DNA from: Zoogloeaceae bacterium
GTDB taxonomy: Bacteria; Pseudomonadota; Gammaproteobacteria; Burkholderiales; Rhodocyclaceae
Direction of reading: 5' to 3'
NCBI GenBank assembly: GCA_016791025.1
Contig: JAEUNX010000085.1
Span: 1-39,290, forward strand
Length of the DNA: 39,290 nt
This document shows, one piece after another, positions 1-7,853 of the stretch. The first letter of the stretch is position 1. Every line of letters starts with the position of its first letter. Both the position numbers and the translations under genes were made by a program. The notes beneath the pieces were generated by a model. That model searched no databases. It was given only the letters and a program-made list of their open reading frames with translations, and had not been told where the DNA came from.

Positions 1-1257
1 GACTTCGAGGATTCCAACTCGCCGAACTGGGACAACCAGATCCAGGGCCAGGTGAATCTGTACAAGGCCATCCGCCGCGAGCTGTCCTTCAAGAACGAAG
101 CCGGCAAGGAATACAAGCTGAACGACAAGATCGCCACCCTCCAGATCCGCCCGCGCGGCTGGCACCTGGACGAAAAGCACGTGCTGGTGGATGGACAGCG
201 CGTCTCCGGCGGCCTGTTTGACTTTGGTCTGGTGTTCTTCCACAACGCCAAGGAGCAGATCGCCCGCGGCGCCGGCCCGTTCTACTATCTTCCGAAGATG
301 GAAAGCCACCTCGAAGCCCGTCTGTGGAATGACGCCTTCGTGATGGCCCAGGACCACTGCGGTATCCCCCAGGGCACCATCAAGGCCACCGTGCTGGTGG
401 AAACCATCCTCGCCACCTTCGAGATGGAAGAGATCCTGTATGAGCTGCGCAACCACTCCGCCGGACTCAACGCTGGCCGCTGGGACTACATCTTCTCTTG
501 CATCAAGAAGTTCAAGAAGAACCAGGACTTCTGCTTGGCTCAGCGGGGCGCCATCACCATGGAAGTGCCCTTCATGCGCGGCTACGCCCTGGCGCTGGTG
601 CAGGCCTGCCACAAGCGCGGCGCTCCAGCCATGGGCGGCATGAGCGCCCTGATCCCCATCAAGGGCGATCCGGTGGCCAATGAAAAGGCCCTGGCCGGCA
701 TCCGCCACGACAAGACCCGCGACGCCAACGACGGCTTCGACGGCGGCTGGGTGGCCCACCCGGGCCTGGTGCCCATCGCCATGGAAGAGTTCGTCAAGGT
801 CCTGGGCGACAAGCCGAACCAGTTCGAGAAGCAGGTGGAAGGCTCCTTCGGCCCGGCCCAGTGGCTGGACTTCCGCCCCACCACCCCGATCACCGAAACC
901 GGCCTGCGCAACAATATCAACGTCGGCATTCACTACCTGGGAAGCTGGCTGGCCGGCAATGGCTGCGTGCCCATCCACAACCTGATGGAAGATGCGGCCA
1001 CCGCCGAAATCTCCCGCTCGCAGGTCTGGCAATGGGTGGTGTCGCCCAAGGGCATTCTCGACGACGGCCGCAAGGTGACCGTTGAGATGGTTCGCGGGAT
1101 GATTGCCGAGGAGTTGGCCAAGGTGAAGTCCACCGTGACGGCCCAGGGCGAAGACACCGCCACCTACGATCAGGCGGCCGACATCTTTGACCGCATGTCC
1201 CTCACCCCGGACTATCCGGAATTCCTGACCCTGCCGCTTTACGAGGCGATGGCCTAA
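1..1257 (+). CDS. aceB: Malate synthase A (3' part; start lies before the window)
   Basis: Condenses glyoxylate with acetyl-CoA to malate, the second step of the glyoxylate bypass, in the cytoplasm. The reading frame is open from base 1, so the N-terminus is missing; about 418 codons remain of a family usually around 530 residues. The malate synthase signature is clear: NHSAGLNAGRWDYIF, coded near 451-495. The segment ATVLVETILATFEMEEI just before it and MGGMSALIPIK after it (near 630-663) are also typical of the A-type enzyme. It ends in TAA followed by a strong terminator, so it is the last gene of its transcript. A partner isocitrate lyase would be expected nearby but is not in view. The family call is firm; only the start is unknown. 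Confidence 0.96.
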   Translation, partial: DFEDSNSPNWDNQIQGQVNLYKAIRRELSFKNEAGKEYKLNDKIATLQIRPRGWHLDEKHVLVDGQRVSGGLFDFGLVFFHNAKEQIARGAGPFYYLPKMESHLEARLWNDAFVMAQDHCGIPQGTIKATVLVETILATFEMEEILYELRNHSAGLNAGRWDYIFSCIKKFKKNQDFCLAQRGAITMEVPFMRGYALALVQACHKRGAPAMGGMSALIPIKGDPVANEKALAGIRHDKTRDANDGFDGGWVAHPGLVPIAMEEFVKVLGDKPNQFEKQVEGSFGPAQWLDFRPTTPITETGLRNNINVGIHYLGSWLAGNGCVPIHNLMEDAATAEISRSQVWQWVVSPKGILDDGRKVTVEMVRGMIAEELAKVKSTVTAQGEDTATYDQAADIFDRMSLTPDYPEFLTLPLYEAMA

Positions 1258-1283
1258 GCAAAATTCGCTCAGGGCGGTCATGC

Positions 1284-1312
1284 AAAAACGCCGGGGGAAC
1301 CCGGCGTTTTTT
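1284..1312 (+). terminator. Rho-independent terminator after malate synthase
   Basis: The arms AAAAACGCCGGG (1284-1295) and CCCGGCGTTTTT (1300-1311) enclose a GGAA loop and run into T residues. It lies 26 bases past the malate synthase stop. The A-rich 5' arm gives a shorter U-tract on the other strand too, so it could also serve the minus-strand gene ending at 1373. Confidence 0.9.
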
Positions 1313-1372
1313 ATTGGGACCGACGGTCAAAGACACCTCGCCGGCCCGACGTCCGAGCACCCCCGGCACGCG

Positions 1373-1747
1373 TCAGCAAACGCCCTGGCTTTTCAGCATC
1401 GCGTCGCACTGGCGCATCCGCTGCGCCATGACTTTCATGACGTCCACCGCGAACTGGGGTGTGTCCCGGACCAGGAAATCGAAACGGTCCCGATCGATGA
1501 CCGCGAAGGTGCAGTCGGTCAGGGCCCGCACGGTAGCCGAGGGCGGACCGGGCTCGATTACCCCCATCTCCCCCACGATGCCGCCCACGCCAAGTTCTTC
1601 CAGCACGCAGGCGCCCGAGCGAATTTCGGCGGTTCCGGACAGCAAGACGTACATGTCGGCGCCCGGTTCGCCCTCGGCGCACAGAGTTTCCCCCGCCGCC
1701 ACCGTCACCAGATTCGGATCCTTACGAAACAAGTCATAGAAGAGCAT
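1373..1747 (-). CDS. Small stand-alone cyclic nucleotide-binding (Crp-type) protein
   Basis: A 124-residue protein made almost wholly of one cNMP-binding beta-barrel. ETLCAEGEPGADMYVLLSGTAEI and the phosphate-binding-cassette-like run GGIVGEMGVIEPGPPSATVRAL are visible. The usual cassette arginine (PRSATV) appears here as PPSATV, so binding of cAMP or cGMP may be weakened or lost. There is no helix-turn-helix, so it is not a CRP-type transcription factor; it probably acts as a sensor or partner subunit. ATG at 1747 is chosen because GAGG lies five bases upstream; the in-frame GTG at 1753 overlaps that site. It is divergent from the DUF2235 gene and its partner is unknown. Confidence 0.8.
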   Translation of the reverse strand: MLFYDLFRKDPNLVTVAAGETLCAEGEPGADMYVLLSGTAEIRSGACVLEELGVGGIVGEMGVIEPGPPSATVRALTDCTFAVIDRDRFDFLVRDTPQFAVDVMKVMAQRMRQCDAMLKSQGVC

Positions 1748-1914
1748 GGCCACCTCGGGGGCTTGGTCTGCCCGAAAGTGTAATGGCTCCGAATTGATCT
1801 ATGGTTACAACTGAAATGTGACAAACGCGGGCTGGTGCCCAGCCAGGCGAACCCCGCGAACGAGGACGGGCATAGCGATCCTCCGGGAAACCTGCCCGCA
1901 TCATGCCAGCGGCG

Positions 1915-1943
1915 TTTCGACCTGGATGGCGGGCGTATATAGT
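1915..1943 (+). promoter_or_regulatory. Possible sigma-70 promoter for the DUF2235 gene
   Basis: TTTCGA (1915-1920), 17 bases, then TATAGT (1938-1943), about 28 bases before the ATG at 1972. The -10 is good and the -35 is partial. It lies in the 224-base divergent region between the cNMP-binding protein and the DUF2235 gene, which otherwise shows nothing I can name. Confidence 0.4.
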
Positions 1944-1971
1944 GAAAGGGCCACTACCCTGGGAGGCTTTG

Positions 1972-3561
1972 ATGAGCCGGCAGATCGTCGTATGCATGGA
2001 TGGAACCTGGAACGACCCAACGGAAAGAACCAATGTCTACAAACTGTTTCGGACGATTCCCGGATCGGAACGGCCAGTGGCCGAAGCAGGCGCCTTACGC
2101 CAGCATTTGCGCCGGGAAACGCCTGAGATCTTCGCCCTGTACCTGGAGGGAGTAGGAGCCAAGGGTCGCAGCGAGGGGATTCTGGGTGGCAGCCTGGGGC
2201 TGGGACTCCATGACCGGGTGATCGATGCTTTCATACTGGTGTCGCGGATTTACCAGCCAGGGGACAAGTTCTGGATCTTCGGCTTTTCCCGGGGCGCCTG
2301 GGCTGCCCGCAGCCTTGCCGGATTCATTGCCAATGCCGGGCTCCTCGAAAATCCCGGCGCGGAAGACGCGGCAGTGCGGGCGGAAAAGCTTTGGCTCAAC
2401 GCCAAAAATGGCAAACTCGATGATCGCGGCACCCGTTTCTGGGAGGCCGCCGGCGATGCCCGGCCCATCCGTCTGGTGGGGGTTTGGGATACCGTCGGTG
2501 CCCTGGGCATTCCCTTCTTCAATGGGCTGCGGGTGGTGGATGGCGTCGAAGCCCGGCTCTTCGAGTTTGCCGACACCGATCTGAGTTCGCGGGTGGAATT
2601 CGGCCGCCAGGCCCTCGCTGTGGACGAAACCCGCTTCGATTTCACACCCACCCTTTGGAACGACCGGGCCGGAATTTCCCAAGCCTGGCTTCCCGGTGTC
2701 CATGGCGACGTGGGCGGCGGCTACGCCCATACCGGCCTTTCCGACGGCGCCCTGCAATGGATGATCGAGGAGGTCAATGCCCTGGATGGCGGACTCACCC
2801 TCACCACCGCCGCTTTGGGGGCCGGATTCACCGGTAATCCCCTGGCGGACCGACATGACGAGGCTCGCCAGCACCTCTGGAAGTTGCGTCCCCGGGAACC
2901 CCGCAAGGTCGCCGCGGACGCCCCCCTGGCCGCCGCTGTCCACACCCGGCTGGCGGGCCGGGCCGATTATCGCCCCGCGGCCTTGCGCAAAGTGGTTGCA
3001 TGCGGCGCCTTCTTTGCAAACGACGTTGTGGCGCCGGAAGAGCGTTTGGTTCCCCTGCAGGAAACCGGGCCTACCCTTTGCATGGCTTGCGACAACCAGA
3101 CCATCGATTGTGTGGTCTTTGCCCAAAAGTGGTGGAACGCCGCCGGGATCGAGGTTCATGCAGGCGAGCGCTATCGGATCGAAGCGCTGGGCACTTGGAC
3201 TGACAAGGAAAACGAGGCCGGAGCCACCGGTTACGAATCCAACAGCACGGTCCTGAACTGGGCCGAGGGGACCCGGCGCGTCGAAAAGGCCCCCTGGTTT
3301 GCCCTGATCGCGGCCGTCCACGCAGACCCGGGGTTGGAACTCAAGAACCCCTCCGCCGGCAACATGGTCTTCGGAATTGCGGAGAGCTTCGCACGGGGCG
3401 TTGGGAAGATCGACGACGCCTCACAACTCACCGCAACCGGAGACAGCTGCGAACTTGCAGTGCGCAAGGATGGCTACCTCTACTTTTTCGCCAACGATTC
3501 CGCCTTTGCCTACAGCAACAACAGCGGCTTCCTCGATGTCCGGGTGACCCGGATCACCTGA
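1972..3561 (+). CDS. DUF2235 alpha/beta-hydrolase with C-terminal LecA (PA-IL)-like domain
   Basis: A 529-residue protein. Residues 1-350 are a DUF2235 hydrolase, the fold of Tle1-type phospholipase effectors: MDGTWND at the N-terminus, nucleophile motif GFSRGAWAAR with Ser106, LVGVWDTVG, and the late histidine in GVHGDVGGGYAHTGLSDGALQWM. From about residue 360 the chain changes character. It ends in FFANDSAFAYSNNSGFLDVRV, which matches the calcium- and sugar-binding end of Pseudomonas lectin LecA (ND...YGNNSG). The domain also has the earlier GERYRIEALGTW strand. The product is therefore probably a lipase-like enzyme with a carbohydrate-targeting module. No signal peptide and no VgrG, PAAR or immunity gene is adjacent, so a type VI effector role is only a possibility. 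ATG 1972 follows GGGAGG; the longer frame upstream lacks support. Confidence 0.85.
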   Translation: MSRQIVVCMDGTWNDPTERTNVYKLFRTIPGSERPVAEAGALRQHLRRETPEIFALYLEGVGAKGRSEGILGGSLGLGLHDRVIDAFILVSRIYQPGDKFWIFGFSRGAWAARSLAGFIANAGLLENPGAEDAAVRAEKLWLNAKNGKLDDRGTRFWEAAGDARPIRLVGVWDTVGALGIPFFNGLRVVDGVEARLFEFADTDLSSRVEFGRQALAVDETRFDFTPTLWNDRAGISQAWLPGVHGDVGGGYAHTGLSDGALQWMIEEVNALDGGLTLTTAALGAGFTGNPLADRHDEARQHLWKLRPREPRKVAADAPLAAAVHTRLAGRADYRPAALRKVVACGAFFANDVVAPEERLVPLQETGPTLCMACDNQTIDCVVFAQKWWNAAGIEVHAGERYRIEALGTWTDKENEAGATGYESNSTVLNWAEGTRRVEKAPWFALIAAVHADPGLELKNPSAGNMVFGIAESFARGVGKIDDASQLTATGDSCELAVRKDGYLYFFANDSAFAYSNNSGFLDVRVTRIT

Positions 3562-3602
3562 CGGAAGAGAAAACCATCGGCACCCCGGTAAGGTCGACTT
3601 TC

Positions 3603-3647
3603 GGCACGATTTGTGCATCGCAGCAGGTGCGGCGCACCAATCGTGCC
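3603..3647. repeat. Nested inverted repeat between the DUF2235 gene and the small membrane protein
   Basis: The outer arms GGCACGATT (3603-3611) and AATCGTGCC (3639-3647) pair perfectly. They enclose an inner hairpin GGTGC/GCACC (3626-3630, 3634-3638). The structure ends about 12 bases before the AGGAGG of the next gene. There is no T-run, so it is either a weak processing or termination structure or a structured leader. Confidence 0.6.
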
Positions 3648-3669
3648 CTCGACCCCACAGGAGGTTCCC

Positions 3670-3873
3670 ATGGATACGTGGACCAAATGGACTGAGTTTT
3701 TTGCCGCCGGGCTGCTCGTCCTACCCCTGACCCTCGGGCTTGGTCTCGACAGCTTCGATGCCTTTGCCCTGGCCCTTGGTCCGATGCTGGTCCTGCTCAT
3801 CGTGTTCACGATCGGCGCCCCAGTCTCCCGCCCTCCCGAAGACGACAACGGCTCCCACCCGCCCAGGGACTAA
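3670..3873 (+). CDS. Small two-helix membrane protein, unknown function
   Basis: A 67-residue protein starting MDTWTKWTEFFAAG. Two hydrophobic stretches (roughly residues 9-24 and 30-47) are separated by a short DSFDAF turn. The C-terminal tail is charged and proline-rich (PPEDDNGSHPPRD). The start is well supported by AGGAGG seven bases upstream, so I take it as a real gene even though I recognise no family. It lies 108 bases after the DUF2235 gene on the same strand, behind a structured leader. An accessory or immunity-like role for the hydrolase is conceivable but nothing in the sequence proves it. Confidence 0.6.
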   Translation: MDTWTKWTEFFAAGLLVLPLTLGLGLDSFDAFALALGPMLVLLIVFTIGAPVSRPPEDDNGSHPPRD

Positions 3874-3977
3874 CCCGGCGCCCCCTCGGCTGCTAGACTG
3901 GCGGGCGGGCGGCCAACCTGACCCTGGCCCTGGCCCCCATTCTTGACGGGGCCCCAGCCCCCGGCCGAGGAGGCCCC

Positions 3978-5168
3978 ATGGAGTTCCCCCACGCCCAGGT
4001 GGCAAGCCTGATGCGCATTGCCCCACGCCCGCCCCTGATGTTCGTCCGGGGAGAGGGCTCGTGGCTGATCGACCAGACTGGCAAGCGCTATCTCGATTTT
4101 ATCCAGGGCTGGGCGGTGAACTGCCTTGGGCACAATCCCCCCGCCATCCGGCAGGCCCTCGCCGCCCAGGCCGACACCCTCATCAATCCAAGCCCGGCCT
4201 TCTACAACGCCCCGGCGCTGCAACTCGCCGCCCTCCTCACCGCCCACAGCTGCTTCAACCGGGTGTTCTTTGCCAACACCGGCGCCGAGGCCAATGAAGG
4301 GGCGATCAAACTGGCGCGCAAATACGGCCGGCTGCACCGGGGCGGTGCTTACAAGATCATCACCTTCGAGCACGGCTTCCATGGCCGAACCCTGGCGACC
4401 ATGTCCGCCAGCGGCAAACCGGGCTGGGACCGCCTCTTCGCGCCCCAGGTGCCGGGCTTCCCCAAGGCCCGCCTGAACGATCTCGATTCTGTGGCGGCCC
4501 TGATCGACGCCGAAACCGTCGCCGTCATGCTCGAACCGATCCAGGGGGAAGGCGGCGTACTCCCGGCAAGCGCGGAATTTTTGCGGGCGCTGCGTCACCT
4601 GACCACGGAGCGCGGCCTGCTTCTCATTGTCGATGAAGTCCAGACCGGCATGGGCCGCACCGGGCGGCTCTTTGCCCACCAGCATGCCGACATCGCGCCA
4701 GACATCATGACTCTGGGCAAGGGCATCGGCGGCGGCGTACCGCTCTCGGCGCTCCTTGCACAGGAATCCGTTTGCTGCTTCGAACCCGGCGACCAGGGCG
4801 GGACTTATAACGGCAATCCCCTCATGACTGCGGTAGGCGTCGCGGTGCTGGAAACCCTTCTGGCCCCCGGCTTTCTGGCCGAAGTCGCCGCCCTGGGCGC
4901 CCACTTGGAAATGGCCCTGAATGCCCTGGCCCAACGTCACCAACTCCCGGGAGAACGGGGCGTGGGACTATTGCGCGCCTTGCTCCTGGATACGGATCGG
5001 GGCCCCGCCATCGTCGACGCGGCACGGGACCTGGGCCCCACCGGCCTGCTCCTCAATGCCCCGCGGCCCAACCTCCTGCGCTTCATGCCCGCCCTCAACA
5101 TCGGGCGGGACGACATCGATTGGATGATCGAGCTGCTGGACCCCCTCCTCGCCACCGTTGGCCGTTAG
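3978..5168 (+). CDS. argD: Acetylornithine aminotransferase family (class III, PLP)
   Basis: A 396-residue class III pyridoxal-phosphate aminotransferase of the size usual for ArgD, which interconverts N-acetylglutamate semialdehyde and N-acetylornithine in arginine synthesis. Visible landmarks are [20 protein letters not shown] (phosphate site), [27 protein letters not shown], and the PLP lysine K248 in [22 protein letters not shown] follows. GAGGAGG stands five to six bases upstream of the ATG. No arginine genes are adjacent; argH is 11 kb away. A related omega-aminotransferase (succinylornithine or GABA type) cannot be excluded by eye, but length and motifs favour ArgD. Confidence 0.88.
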   Translation: MEFPHAQVASLMRIAPRPPLMFVRGEGSWLIDQTGKRYLDFIQGWAVNCLGHNPPAIRQALAAQADTLINPSPAFYNAPALQLAALLTAHSCFNRVFFANTGAEANEGAIKLARKYGRLHRGGAYKIITFEHGFHGRTLATMSASGKPGWDRLFAPQVPGFPKARLNDLDSVAALIDAETVAVMLEPIQGEGGVLPASAEFLRALRHLTTERGLLLIVDEVQTGMGRTGRLFAHQHADIAPDIMTLGKGIGGGVPLSALLAQESVCCFEPGDQGGTYNGNPLMTAVGVAVLETLLAPGFLAEVAALGAHLEMALNALAQRHQLPGERGVGLLRALLLDTDRGPAIVDAARDLGPTGLLLNAPRPNLLRFMPALNIGRDDIDWMIELLDPLLATVGR

Positions 5169-5186
5169 GGTTTGCCCTCTGGGCCA

Positions 5187-5213
5187 GCGCATTATTGCAG
5201 TGCAATAATGCGC
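5187..5213. promoter_or_regulatory. 27-bp palindrome abutting a start codon (operator candidate)
   Basis: The 13-base arms GCGCATTATTGCA (5187-5199) and TGCAATAATGCGC (5201-5213) are perfect inverted repeats around one base, ending one base before the ATG at 5215. The core TTATTGCA-N-TGCAATAA is AT-rich in a GC-rich setting, as is typical of a dimeric repressor site. As RNA it would fold over the normal ribosome-binding position, and no Shine-Dalgarno is visible. There is no T-run, so it is not a terminator. Confidence 0.7.
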
Positions 5214-5214
5214 C

Positions 5215-6153
5215 ATGGAGCTCATCACCGACATCATCCTGCAGGCGGGCCGTTCAGCGGTCGAACTGTCCCTCTTTGTCCTACTGCCGATCATGGTGGT
5301 GATGCTGGCCATCATGCGCCTCCTCGAAGCCCGGGGCGTTCTCGACAAGGTGGTGGCCCGATTGGCCCCACTTTTCGCGCCGGCAGGACTCACGGGACTG
5401 GGGGTTTTCGCCGCTCTGCAGATCAATTTCGTCAGCTTTGCCGCCCCGGTGGCCACGCTGGCGATGATGGAACAGCGCGGCGCCTCGACGCGCCATCTGG
5501 CCGCCACCCTGGCGATGGTCATGGCGATGGCCCAGGCCAACGTGGTTTTCCCGATGGCCGCCATGGGTCTGGCCTTTCTCCCCACCCTGCTTTGGTCCTT
5601 GCTCGGGGGGCTGGTCGCCGCGGCAGTGACATTCCACGTGTTGGGTCGGCATCTGGACGCCCACGAGGGCCCGGTGGACGAGACCCTTCACCATCCCGTC
5701 GCGGAAACTGCGAAGGGGGTGCTGGACGTGATCAACCGGGCCGGCGCCGAGGCCTTCAAGATCGCCGTGGGGGCGATCCCCATGCTCGTCCTCTCGCTGG
5801 TCGCAGTGACCGCCCTGCGTAGCCTGGGGGCAATCGACGCTCTCACCCGTTTGCTGGCGCCGCTTCTCACGGCCCTGACCTTGGACCCGGCCTATGTGTT
5901 GCCCACCCTCACGAAGGTCCTGGCTGGCGGGACGGCAATGATGGGGGTGTTCGACGAAATGATCCGGGCCGGCCATGCCACCGCGGCGATGATCAACCGC
6001 TCGGCGGGATTCCTCATCAGCCCCCTGGATGTCCCCGGCGTCGCGGTACTGATCTCCGCCGGGCCACGGGTGGCGGGCGTATGGAAAACGGCGCTGGCCG
6101 GCGCCCTGGTGGGCATCGCCTTGCGCAGTGTCGCCCACACCCTCGCGGGCTGA
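5215..6153 (+). CDS. Nucleoside-recognition (Gate) domain membrane protein
   Basis: A 312-residue, strongly hydrophobic inner-membrane protein with two Gate-type halves. The first runs from about residue 10 to 145 (LSLFVLLPIMVVMLAIMRLLE, then GLGVFAALQINFVSFAAPVATLAMM) and the second from about 165 to 310 (INRAGAEAFKIAVGAIPMLVLSLVAVTAL, then MLGG-like AGGTAMMGVFDEM). This is the architecture of the nucleoside-recognition/SpmA-like family, whose substrate is usually unknown. The ATG at 5215 touches a 27-bp palindrome and has no Shine-Dalgarno; a later start would cut into the first helix. It converges with the HIT gene, with three bases between the stops. Confidence 0.8.
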   Translation: MELITDIILQAGRSAVELSLFVLLPIMVVMLAIMRLLEARGVLDKVVARLAPLFAPAGLTGLGVFAALQINFVSFAAPVATLAMMEQRGASTRHLAATLAMVMAMAQANVVFPMAAMGLAFLPTLLWSLLGGLVAAAVTFHVLGRHLDAHEGPVDETLHHPVAETAKGVLDVINRAGAEAFKIAVGAIPMLVLSLVAVTALRSLGAIDALTRLLAPLLTALTLDPAYVLPTLTKVLAGGTAMMGVFDEMIRAGHATAAMINRSAGFLISPLDVPGVAVLISAGPRVAGVWKTALAGALVGIALRSVAHTLAG

Positions 6154-6156
6154 GCT

Positions 6157-6573
6157 TTACAGCGCGGCGATGATACGTTCGGCGAGAAGTTCCAATTGAT
6201 CCGGATCGGCCTTTTCGCGGGCATGGGCCTTCAGCCGGGTTCCCTCCCACCGCGGCAGAATGTGGAAATGCACGTGGGGCACGGTCTGACCCGCCGCAGC
6301 GCCATTGAACTGCGAGATCAAAAGTCCCTCGGCGCCCACCGCCACCTGAACTGCCCGGGCCACCTTCTGGGTGGTCTGGATGGTGGCCGCCGCGGCTTCC
6401 GGCGAGAGATCCAGCAAAGTAGCGGCCGGCTCCTTGGGCAACACCAGGGTATGGCCCTCGGTCTGGGGCATGATGTCGAGAAAGGCCAAGGTGGCAGCAT
6501 CCTCATAGACCCGGACGCAGGGCAGTTCGCCGCGCAAAATCCTTGCAAATACGTTCTGGGGATCGTAAGACAT
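6157..6573 (-). CDS. HIT-family nucleotide hydrolase/transferase
   Basis: A 138-residue histidine-triad protein. The triad H100-V-H-F-H104 in QTVPHVHFHILPR and the N-terminal NVFARILRGELPC are characteristic. HIT proteins hydrolyse or transfer AMP from nucleotidyl substrates; the exact substrate is unknown. AAGGAG lies nine bases before the ATG at 6573. It is divergent from the M48 protease gene with 132 bases between them. Confidence 0.9.
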   Translation of the reverse strand: MSYDPQNVFARILRGELPCVRVYEDAATLAFLDIMPQTEGHTLVLPKEPAATLLDLSPEAAAATIQTTQKVARAVQVAVGAEGLLISQFNGAAAGQTVPHVHFHILPRWEGTRLKAHAREKADPDQLELLAERIIAAL

Positions 6574-6705
6574 GGCGGAAGACTCCTTCTCACAAAGCGC
6601 ATGGCAACGTTAAGGGCGCCTAGCATAGCGCCTCCCGGGATTTGGTTCTTGAGCCGTTGCGTGCCCGGTGAGAAACTCCTCCCTCGCCATGTCTGCGGGA
6701 AGCCC

Positions 6706-7500
6706 ATGGGAATCCTTCGCATTCTCGTCACTCTGTGCGTCATTTGGCCAGCCTTGGGGTTCGCCCAGGGCGTGGAGGTCGGTCAGCCCTCTTCGCTGCG
6801 CAATCTGGTGCCAGCCCAGGAGATTGAACAGGAGTCTGCACAGCAATACAGCCAGCTGCTGCGTCAGGCCGCCACCAAGGGCGCCTTGGCCCCGAACGAT
6901 CATCCGCAGCTCATCCGGCTACGCGCCGTTGGCCGGCGACTGGTCGCCGAGGCCCCCCGTTTCAACCCTGCCGCCCGCGATTGGCGCTGGGAAGTCAATC
7001 TCATCGGCTCGAAGCAGATCAACGCTTTCTGCATGCCCGGTGGCAAGATCGCGGTCTACACTGGTTTGCTGCAGGGATTGAATCTCACCGACGACGAAGC
7101 GGCCATGGTCATGGGCCACGAGATCGCCCATGCCTTGCGGGAACACGCGCGAGAGCGGCTGGCCAAAACCCAGCTCACGCGGCTCGGAGCCAGCCTCCTG
7201 GGCGAATTCCTGGGGGGCGGCCGCTTGACCGATGCCTTCCAGATCGGGGGTGGACTCCTGACCTTGAAGTTTTCCCGCGATGATGAGACCGAGGCCGACC
7301 TCGTGGGCCTTGAACTCGCCGCCCGGGCGGGCTATGACCCCCGCGCCGGTATCAGCCTGTGGCGCAAGATGAACGAGGCCAATCGAGGCGCCCCTCCCCA
7401 GTGGCTGTCGACCCACCCCGCGAGCAGGAATCGAATTGCCGAAATCGAGCGCCAGTTGCCCCGGGTACTCCCCTTGTATGAGGAGGCAAGAAGAGGTTGA
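6706..7500 (+). CDS. M48-family metalloprotease, exported
   Basis: A 264-residue zinc protease. It begins with a signal peptide, MGILRILVTLCVIWPALGFAQG, with probable cleavage after GFA. The zinc motif is H138-E-I-A-H142, with the third ligand E196 in DDETEADLVGLE; STHPASRNRI near the C-terminus is also typical of periplasmic M48 proteins (LoiP/BepA-like core without TPR repeats). A longer open frame runs back over the HIT gene, but the signal peptide fixes the start at 6706. The stop overlaps the TTG start of the next gene, so the protease is translationally coupled to the LrgA/LrgB pair, which suggests a shared envelope role. Confidence 0.88.
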   Translation: MGILRILVTLCVIWPALGFAQGVEVGQPSSLRNLVPAQEIEQESAQQYSQLLRQAATKGALAPNDHPQLIRLRAVGRRLVAEAPRFNPAARDWRWEVNLIGSKQINAFCMPGGKIAVYTGLLQGLNLTDDEAAMVMGHEIAHALREHARERLAKTQLTRLGASLLGEFLGGGRLTDAFQIGGGLLTLKFSRDDETEADLVGLELAARAGYDPRAGISLWRKMNEANRGAPPQWLSTHPASRNRIAEIERQLPRVLPLYEEARRG

Positions 7501-7853
7501 TTTCCGCCCTGGCCCTGTTCCTGTCCCTTCAATTGGCAGGGGAAGTCATCCGCCTGGCCCTTCACCTGCCGGTCCCGGGGCCGGTGATCGGGATGGTGTT
7601 GTTGCTGGCGATCCTCATCTTGCGCGGTGGCCCGTCAGTGGAGCTTCGCGCGACCTCCAACGGACTGCTCCAGCACCTGTCCCTCCTTTTCGTTCCCGCG
7701 GGCACCGGCGTGATGTTGCACATGGGGCGCCTGGGGGATGAGGGAGTCGCCATCCTGACGGCCCTGGTCATCAGCACCTTGATCGGCTTGGCTGTGGCGG
7801 GCCTCATCCTGCACCGTCTCACCCGCCAGGCCAATCCCGACCAGACCCCATGA
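7497..7853 (+). CDS. CidA/LrgA-family holin-like membrane protein
   Basis: A 118-residue protein with four hydrophobic segments and the family features LPVPGPVIGMVLLLAIL and LLFVPAGTGVMLH. In this family LrgA/CidA works with LrgB/CidB in membrane permeability, murein hydrolase control or small-metabolite (pyruvate-like) transport. The start is TTG at 7497, overlapping the TGA of the protease gene, with AGGAGG and AGAGG just upstream. Its own stop overlaps the ATG of LrgB (ATGA), so the three genes form a tightly coupled operon. Confidence 0.87.
   Translation: MISALALFLSLQLAGEVIRLALHLPVPGPVIGMVLLLAILILRGGPSVELRATSNGLLQHLSLLFVPAGTGVMLHMGRLGDEGVAILTALVISTLIGLAVAGLILHRLTRQANPDQTP

Noticed and set aside
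2095-3321. 408-codon open frame on the minus strand
   Set aside because: It lies wholly antisense to the DUF2235 gene, has a Gly/Pro-rich shadow composition and no motif; long antisense frames are common at high G+C.
3870-4943. 357-codon minus-strand open frame
   Set aside because: Antisense to the aminotransferase gene, whose catalytic motifs are intact; no ribosome site or domain.
6196-6705. Upstream extension of the M48 protease frame
   Set aside because: It runs antisense through the HIT gene; the signal peptide starting at 6706 marks the real N-terminus.
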